This document shows, piece after piece, positions 5,599 to 10,497 of a stretch of DNA of 10,497 bases. The stretch is taken from NCBI GenBank assembly GCA_002733155.1, contig NVUO01000023.1:1923-12419 (forward strand), written 5' to 3'. Both the position numbers and the translations under genes were made by a program. The stretch comes from Sulfurimonas sp. (GTDB lineage: Bacteria; Campylobacterota; Campylobacteria; Campylobacterales; Sulfurimonadaceae). Below the pieces are notes generated by a model. It was not told the DNA's origin. It saw only the letters and a list, made by a program, of their open reading frames with translations, and made no database searches. The first letter of the stretch is position 1; every line of letters starts with the position of its first letter.

Positions 5599-6336
5599 AT
5601 GGCATTTTCACAAGAAGATATTACATCAATATACGTAGCAACATTTAATCGCGCACCAGATTCAGCTGGTTTAAATTACTGGATGAATGATTCTGGTTTT
5701 GATAACATAGAGGATATAGCTAGTAGCTTTTTTGATTCAGCTGAGGCACAAGAAATGTACGCTGATTCAACTACTTCAAGTGAACTGGTTCAAACAGCTT
5801 ATCAAAATCTATTTTCTAGAGAAGCTGATGCTGAGGGTTTACAATATTGGACAAATGCATTAGATGATGGTTCTATTTCACAAAGTTTTATGCTTCAAGC
5901 AATGATTAATGGTGCTCAAAATGAAGATGCACTAATAATTCAAAACAAAACAACAGTTGGTATGGATTATGCGAGTAGAGATGTAGACGATATACAAACT
6001 GCTACAGATATTATGCAAAATATTACTTATGATTCTACAAGTATTGAAGATGCTTATTCATTAATGAATTCTAGAGGTTATAACTATGCAGAGACTAATA
6101 ATGAGTTTAAAGATGAAGATATGAATGGCTTTAATGACTTCAATAATGATAACCTAGGTGGTTTTAGCGGAAGTATGTTTGGTGGAAATATGCTTGGCGG
6201 AGCAAATGCAGCATATATATATACAGATACATATAGTTATACAGATGCAAATGAAAATACCAGTATTGATTTAATTGAAAATACTATTATTACTGGTGTG
6301 ATAAATACAGATTCAGTTGATAACTTAATATCTTAG
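5599..6336 (+). CDS. DUF4214-domain protein, probably exported by a type I route
   Basis: A 245-residue acidic protein starting at ATG, eight bases after AGAGGA. It carries two copies of the DUF4214 signature about 56 residues apart: YVATFNRAPDSAGLNYW (12-28) and AYQNLFSREADAEGLQYW (67-84). DUF4214 typically occurs in large secreted adhesins and RTX-like proteins. Here there is no N-terminal signal peptide and no RTX nonapeptide. Residues about 165-200 are rich in Gly, Asn, Asp and Met (GGFSGSMFGGNMLGGANA), and the C-terminus is an acidic aliphatic tail (IENTIITGVI...DNLIS) that could act as a type I secretion signal. It stands alone between structured elements, with no transporter gene nearby. 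A cell-surface or matrix role is inference. Confidence 0.72.
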   Translation: MAFSQEDITSIYVATFNRAPDSAGLNYWMNDSGFDNIEDIASSFFDSAEAQEMYADSTTSSELVQTAYQNLFSREADAEGLQYWTNALDDGSISQSFMLQAMINGAQNEDALIIQNKTTVGMDYASRDVDDIQTATDIMQNITYDSTSIEDAYSLMNSRGYNYAETNNEFKDEDMNGFNDFNNDNLGGFSGSMFGGNMLGGANAAYIYTDTYSYTDANENTSIDLIENTIITGVINTDSVDNLIS

Positions 6337-6375
6337 CTATACATAAATATTTAATAAAATCAAGTACCTTTAAAT

Positions 6376-6458
6376 AATACTTTGTGGGTACTGCACTTCA
6401 TTAGGGTGGGCAATAGCATGCGACTATCATAATGAAGTGCAGTGTCCATGAATGTATT
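6376..6458 (+). ncRNA. Long imperfect hairpin before pepN, probable structured RNA or repeat element
   Basis: Arms 6385-6403 and 6430-6448 pair over 19 bp, of which the inner 14 (ACTGCACTTCATTA, 6390-6403) are perfect complements. The stem continues outward through TTTG/TGAA and, after one bulged T (6453), AATAC/GTATT. The 26-nt loop may fold further (ATAG/CTAT). The four positions where the arms differ all give G-U pairs in RNA copied in the + direction and would be A-C clashes in the opposite RNA. No T-run follows, so simple termination is unlikely. It could be a leader structure for pepN, a separator after the DUF4214 gene, or a mobile palindrome. The ncRNA label is tentative. Confidence 0.55.
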
Positions 6459-6561
6459 AAAACTAGGATTTCCCTCTTATCTAACCGCATATTTAATTTT
6501 TACTAATATGTACTTATTATGCTATTATTATCAAAAAATAACACAAGTTGGTAAAAACATA

Positions 6562-9114
6562 ATGAAAGCTATATACTTAACAGACTATAAGGCACCAGAG
6601 TTTACAATAAGTAACTGTGATTTAGTATTTGAATTATTTGAAGATTATACATTAGTTACAAATATGATGAAAATAACAAAACAAGATTTAGATTCAAAAG
6701 ACTTAATCTTAAATACTATGGATTTAGAATTAATAGAACTGTATTTAGGTGAAGCAAAACTTTCAGATAATGACTACCTTATAACAGAAGATGAACTTAA
6801 AATTTTAAATGTACCTAAGAGTTTTACAATTATCATTATAAATAAAATATACCCTCAAAATAATACTGAACTGGAAGGACTATATAAGTCTGGTGATATT
6901 TTTTGTACTCAAAATGAGCCAGAGGGTTTTCGTTCTATAACCCCGTATTTAGATCGTCCAGATGTAATGGCTATATTTAAAACTACAGTTTTAGCAGACA
7001 AAAAAAAATATCCAGTACTACTTAGTAATGGTAACCTCTCCACTAACTTTAGACTTCAAGATGGTAGACATGGAGTTACTTGGGATGATCCTTTTCCTAA
7101 ACCTTCGTACCTTTTTGCTTTAGTAGCTGGTGACTTAGCTGTACTTAAAGATAAGTTTATAACGACAAGTGGCAAGTCTGTACGTTTAAATATATATACA
7201 GATAAGGGTAATAAAGATAAATGTTTCCACGCTATGAAATCATTAAAAGAATCTATGATTTGGGATCAAAAAAAATATGCTAGGGAGTATGACTTAGAAC
7301 TTTATAATATTGTAGCAGTTGATAGTTTCAATATGGGTGCTATGGAGAATAAAGGTCTAAATATTTTTAATTCTCATTATGTATTAGCTAACGAGGATAC
7401 TGCAACTGATGATGATTTTATGGGTATACAAAGTGTAATTGCACATGAGTATTTTCATAACTGGACTGGGAATCGTATAACTTGTAGGGATTGGTTTCAA
7501 TTAACTCTTAAAGAGGGTCTTACAGTTTTTCGTGATCAGAGTTTTTCAGCTGACTTAAACTCTAAAGAGGTTCAACGTATAGAGGATGTAAAAGCTCTTA
7601 GAGATAGACAATTTATTGAAGATGCCTCACCAACTGCTCATCCAATTCAACCAAGTGCATATATTTCTATAAACAATTTTTACACAGCTACTGTATATGA
7701 GAAGGGTGCTGAAGTTATTCGTATGATACATACATTAATTGGCGAAGAAAATTATCGTAAGGCTACGGATCTTTATTTTGATACATTTGATGGCCAAGCA
7801 GTTCGTACAGATGATTTTTTATGGGCAATGAGTAAGGCTAGTAATTATGACTTATCAGCCTTTGAACTTTGGTACCACCAATCAGGTACACCAAGCTTAA
7901 ATGTAGTTGAAAGTTTTGAAGATTCTACTTATATACTCACTTTGACTCAAAAGATTCCAGATACAGTAGATGGTTCTAAACAAAGACCATATTATTATCC
8001 ACTAAAAATAGCTCTTTTGGATAAAGAAGGTAATGAGCTTTTAGAAAATACATTGATAATCTCTAAGGGGGAAGAAAAATTTAAATTTGATAACTTACAT
8101 TCAAAGCCTATTCTTTCTATTAACCGTGATTTTTCAGCTCCAGTGATTATAAATTTACAAGAAAATAATTATGCTTTTCTAATGAAGCATGATACAAATA
8201 GTTTTATTAAATATGAATCAGCTCAATCTTTTGCTGTTGAGACTATTGAAACTATAATGAAAACAGATAAGATAGATGAAAATTTTTTAGAATCATTTGC
8301 TTATTTATTAGAAGCTGATATTGATTTGTCATATAAGGCATTATTATTGGAACTACCTAGTGTATCAACATTGATGCAAAGGCAAGATACAGTTGATTTT
8401 GATTTGATATATAAGGCAAAAGAAAAATTATTGTCTAAAATTGCAAATATATATAAAGAAAAATTGATAAGTATTTATCAACTTAATCATAAGCCAAAAA
8501 ATACTGAACTAGATTCAACTAGCATGTCTCAACGTGCAATTAAAAATCGATGCTTAAAAATATTAGCTGCTTTAGAAACACAAGAAATTATAAAAATGAC
8601 AAGACTTCAGTATGAAAATTCTTTAACTATGACTGATAGAATTGTCGCTTTAGATATATTAGAAAATATATCAGTACAAGATGCAGAATTAGCACTTTCA
8701 CACTTTTATACTAAATATAAAGATGATAGTTTAGTAATGAATAAGTACTTCTCTATTATTTCAGCTTCTCACAGAGATGGTACACTAGACCGTGTTATGG
8801 CTTTACAAAATGATGAGTTATACGATGAAAAAGTACCAAATTTAGTTCGTTCACTTATAGGTGTATTTGCTAGAAACTATAAACATTTTCATGCAAAAGA
8901 TGGACATGCATATAATTTTATAGCAAATAAAATTATTGATATAGACAAAATTAATCCACAAATTGCATCTGGACTATGTGGAGCCTTTAAAATATATGAA
9001 AAACTAAATAAAATAAATAAGAATATTATGCAAAAAGAACTAGAACGTATCGTTTCTACACAATCTATATCAAAAAATGTATATGAAATTGTTAGTAAAA
9101 TATTAAAAATATAG
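6562..9114 (+). CDS. pepN: Aminopeptidase N (alanyl aminopeptidase, M1 family)
   Basis: A zinc metallopeptidase that removes N-terminal residues from peptides in the cytoplasm. From ATG 6562 it is 850 residues, close to E. coli PepN (870), and the N-terminus DYKAPEFTISNCDLVFEL aligns with the PepN start DYRAPDYQITDIDLTF. The substrate-binding GAMEN motif is at 259-263. The zinc site HEYFHNWTGNR has ligands H295 and H299 with catalytic E296, and the third ligand is E318 in LKEGLTVFRDQ. The transition-state tyrosine is Y379 in TVYEKGAEVIRM. All are within two positions of their E. coli numbers. The frame is open back to a GTG at 6442, but those 40 extra residues are hydrophobic, unlike PepN, and begin inside the hairpin arm. 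No clear ribosome binding site precedes 6562, so translation may be weak or depend on the leader. Possible -10 TATTAT at 6523-6528. Confidence 0.95.
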   Translation: MKAIYLTDYKAPEFTISNCDLVFELFEDYTLVTNMMKITKQDLDSKDLILNTMDLELIELYLGEAKLSDNDYLITEDELKILNVPKSFTIIIINKIYPQNNTELEGLYKSGDIFCTQNEPEGFRSITPYLDRPDVMAIFKTTVLADKKKYPVLLSNGNLSTNFRLQDGRHGVTWDDPFPKPSYLFALVAGDLAVLKDKFITTSGKSVRLNIYTDKGNKDKCFHAMKSLKESMIWDQKKYAREYDLELYNIVAVDSFNMGAMENKGLNIFNSHYVLANEDTATDDDFMGIQSVIAHEYFHNWTGNRITCRDWFQLTLKEGLTVFRDQSFSADLNSKEVQRIEDVKALRDRQFIEDASPTAHPIQPSAYISINNFYTATVYEKGAEVIRMIHTLIGEENYRKATDLYFDTFDGQAVRTDDFLWAMSKASNYDLSAFELWYHQSGTPSLNVVESFEDSTYILTLTQKIPDTVDGSKQRPYYYPLKIALLDKEGNELLENTLIISKGEEKFKFDNLHSKPILSINRDFSAPVIINLQENNYAFLMKHDTNSFIKYESAQSFAVETIETIMKTDKIDENFLESFAYLLEADIDLSYKALLLELPSVSTLMQRQDTVDFDLIYKAKEKLLSKIANIYKEKLISIYQLNHKPKNTELDSTSMSQRAIKNRCLKILAALETQEIIKMTRLQYENSLTMTDRIVALDILENISVQDAELALSHFYTKYKDDSLVMNKYFSIISASHRDGTLDRVMALQNDELYDEKVPNLVRSLIGVFARNYKHFHAKDGHAYNFIANKIIDIDKINPQIASGLCGAFKIYEKLNKINKNIMQKELERIVSTQSISKNVYEIVSKILKI

Positions 9115-9278
9115 CATTTATTTGTAAAATTGTCTTCAAATGAGCCTGAAATAGGACTTCTTAACTTTTAGATAATTTTTTTTTATAAAGTTTTTTTAAA
9201 GTTGTTGCATATATATAGTATTATTTAGGTATCATTGTTTGCAAAGTTTTTTTGACTTAAAAAATGAGGAAGTATATA
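9115..9278 (+). promoter_or_regulatory. A/T-rich upstream region of the sulfide:quinone oxidoreductase-like gene
   Basis: No gene is seen here. T-rich tracts recur at about 10-20-nt intervals (9177-9184, 9191-9197, 9247-9253), a pattern that accompanies Campylobacterota sigma-70 promoters in place of a -35 box. TATTAT at 9219-9224 is the best -10 candidate. GAGGA at 9266-9270, eight bases before the ATG, is a strong ribosome binding site. No GC-rich terminator for pepN is evident. Confidence 0.35.
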
Positions 9279-10497
9279 ATGGCAAGATTAGTTGTTCTTG
9301 GTGGTGGAGTTGCAGGTCATACGACTGCTACATTCGCTGCAAAATGGTTAGGGTCAGCTCATGAAGTTGTAGTTGTAACTCCAAACTCAAAATGGAACTG
9401 GATTCCATCTAATATTTGGGTTGGTGTTGGTCAAATGTCTAAAGAGGATGTTACTTTTGATTTAGCTCCTGTTTATGAAAAAGCAGGTATTAATTATAAA
9501 CAAGCTAAAGCTGTTTCAATTAATCCAGAAGGAAATGAAGGTTCTAGTAAAGCTTTCGTTACAATCGAGTATACCGAAGCTGGTAAGGCTGGTCAAACAG
9601 AAACTATAGAGTATGATTACTTAGTAAATGCTACTGGTCCAAAATTGAACTTCGGCGCAACTCCAGGTCTTGGAGATGCTAATGGTTTAGGTGAATTTAC
9701 TGTTTCTGTATGTACAGCTGATCATGCAGTTCACGCAGCTGAAGAGTTACAAAAATCAATCGATAAAATGAAAAATGGCGAACGTCAAAAATTTTTAGTT
9801 GGTACTGGTCACGGTATGTGTACATGTCAAGGTGCAGCCTTTGAGTATATTTTCAATATTGAGCATGAACTAAATAAAGCTGGTGTTCGTGATATGGCTG
9901 ATATACAATGGATATCAAATGAGTCTTTCTTAGGTGATTTTGGTATGGGTGGTCTTCATATTAAAAGTATGGATTATACAGTTAGTTCAAAAATCTTTGC
10001 TGAATCATTATTTGTTGAAAGAGATGTTAAGTGGATAATTGGTGCTCACGTTTCTAAAGTTGAAGCTGGTTCTATTGATTATGAACTTATAGATGGTTCT
10101 ACTGGTAAAGAGTCATTTGATTTTGCAATGCTTATCCCACCATTTGCTGGTGTTGGAATAAAAGCTTATGCTAAAGATGGTTCAGATATTACTGATACTG
10201 TTTTTGCTCCAAATGGATTTATGAAAGTTGATGCTAACTACGGAGCTGGTTCATATGAGAACTGGAAAGCGTCTGATTGGCCTTCAACTTACCAAAATCC
10301 AACTTATAGTAACTTATTTGCTGCTGGTATTGCTTTTGCACCACCACATCCAATTTCTAAACCAATGGCGTCACCTTCTGGAACTCCAATTACTCCAACA
10401 CCTCCAAGAACTGGTATGCCTTCAGGTATTATAGGTAAAGCGGTAGCTCATTCTGTTTGTGATTTAATTACAAAAGGTGAAAATGCTGAACTTCATA
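9279..10497 (+). CDS. Sulfide:quinone oxidoreductase-family FAD protein (3' end beyond the window)
   Basis: The frame is open for 406 codons from ATG 9279 to the right edge and has no stop, so the C-terminus is missing. An N-terminal FAD-binding Rossmann motif (LVVLGGGVAGHTTA, G8/G10/G13) and the second dinucleotide-fold signature DYLVNATGP (113-121) place it in the pyridine-nucleotide-disulfide/SQR flavoprotein group. SQRs oxidise sulfide to polysulfide or sulfur at the membrane and pass electrons to quinone. Cysteines that could serve this are C145, C181 and C183 (GMCTCQGA) and C394. The Pro-rich loop PPHPISKPMASPSGTPITP (about 354-372) precedes a TPPRTGMPSG motif typical of the C-terminal FAD/quinone region. 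The SQR type cannot be fixed from this partial sequence. Frequent GCT, GGT and CCA codons and a strong ribosome binding site suggest high expression. A flavocytochrome c subunit or an NADH dehydrogenase-like enzyme are weaker alternatives. Confidence 0.8.
   Translation, partial: MARLVVLGGGVAGHTTATFAAKWLGSAHEVVVVTPNSKWNWIPSNIWVGVGQMSKEDVTFDLAPVYEKAGINYKQAKAVSINPEGNEGSSKAFVTIEYTEAGKAGQTETIEYDYLVNATGPKLNFGATPGLGDANGLGEFTVSVCTADHAVHAAEELQKSIDKMKNGERQKFLVGTGHGMCTCQGAAFEYIFNIEHELNKAGVRDMADIQWISNESFLGDFGMGGLHIKSMDYTVSSKIFAESLFVERDVKWIIGAHVSKVEAGSIDYELIDGSTGKESFDFAMLIPPFAGVGIKAYAKDGSDITDTVFAPNGFMKVDANYGAGSYENWKASDWPSTYQNPTYSNLFAAGIAFAPPHPISKPMASPSGTPITPTPPRTGMPSGIIGKAVAHSVCDLITKGENAELH

Noticed and set aside
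6442..6561. 40-residue N-terminal extension of PepN from GTG 6442
   Set aside because: The start lies in the arm of a long hairpin, has no ribosome binding site, and the hydrophobic residues have no counterpart in PepN, whose normal N-terminus begins at 6562.
9160..9197. Terminator after pepN
   Set aside because: Only an A/T-only weak stem before a T-run; indistinguishable from the general A/T-rich background.
10228..10434. 68-codon + frame at the right edge
   Set aside because: It overlaps the SQR-family gene out of frame; Leu/Gln/His-rich translation from shifted Thr/Pro/Ala codons.
1..10497. CRISPR array, tRNA or rRNA genes, origin
   Set aside because: No regularly spaced direct repeats, cloverleaf or rRNA-like sequence, and no DnaA-box cluster was seen on either strand.

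Overview
The window looks like chromosomal DNA of a sulfur-oxidising Campylobacterota (Sulfurimonas/Sulfurovum-like). The grounds are strong A+T richness, the codon style, a Campylobacterota-type OmpR regulator/histidine kinase pair whose H-box reads HDFNTPLS, a PepN-type aminopeptidase, and a sulfide:quinone oxidoreductase-like flavoprotein at the right edge. Genus is inference; no rRNA or other taxonomic marker is present. Every intact gene lies on the + strand.

Left part (1-2420) is an accessory region full of damaged genes. A VapBC-like toxin-antitoxin pair (about 174-927) has an intact PIN-domain toxin, but its antitoxin reads in two frames. A 246-bp reading frame (1105-1350) is interrupted by two in-frame TGA codons, both where Trp would fit. 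Directly against its stop codon sits a complete-ended but broken insertion sequence (1351-2420): 21-bp perfect terminal inverted repeats, TTAA on both sides, and a minus-strand zinc-ribbon IS256-like transposase split by two frameshifts.

Middle part (2524-5414) is a tight four-gene unit. It encodes a small exported Met/Gln/Asn-rich protein, an exported calcium-repeat/beta-barrel outer-membrane protein, an OmpR-type response regulator and a membrane histidine kinase. Gaps are 13 nt and 8 nt, then an 8-nt overlap. Three of the four genes appear to start with TTG. The layout resembles an envelope-sensing system in which exported proteins and the two-component pair are expressed together.

Right part (5412-10497) holds three separate transcription units divided by structured DNA. 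A 120-bp nested palindrome (5412-5531) follows the kinase. A DUF4214-type secreted-protein gene (5599-6336) is preceded by a 10-bp perfect inverted repeat that touches both its -10 box and its ribosome binding site. A long hairpin (6376-6458), whose only arm differences become G-U pairs in + strand RNA, lies before the alanyl aminopeptidase gene pepN (6562-9114). After a 164-bp A/T-rich spacer comes a sulfide:quinone oxidoreductase-family gene (9279 to the edge) that runs off the window.

No tRNA, rRNA, CRISPR array or origin was recognised. The parts most worth a second look are the double-TGA gene, the broken antitoxin beside an intact toxin, the envelope-sensing operon and the three non-coding structured elements.
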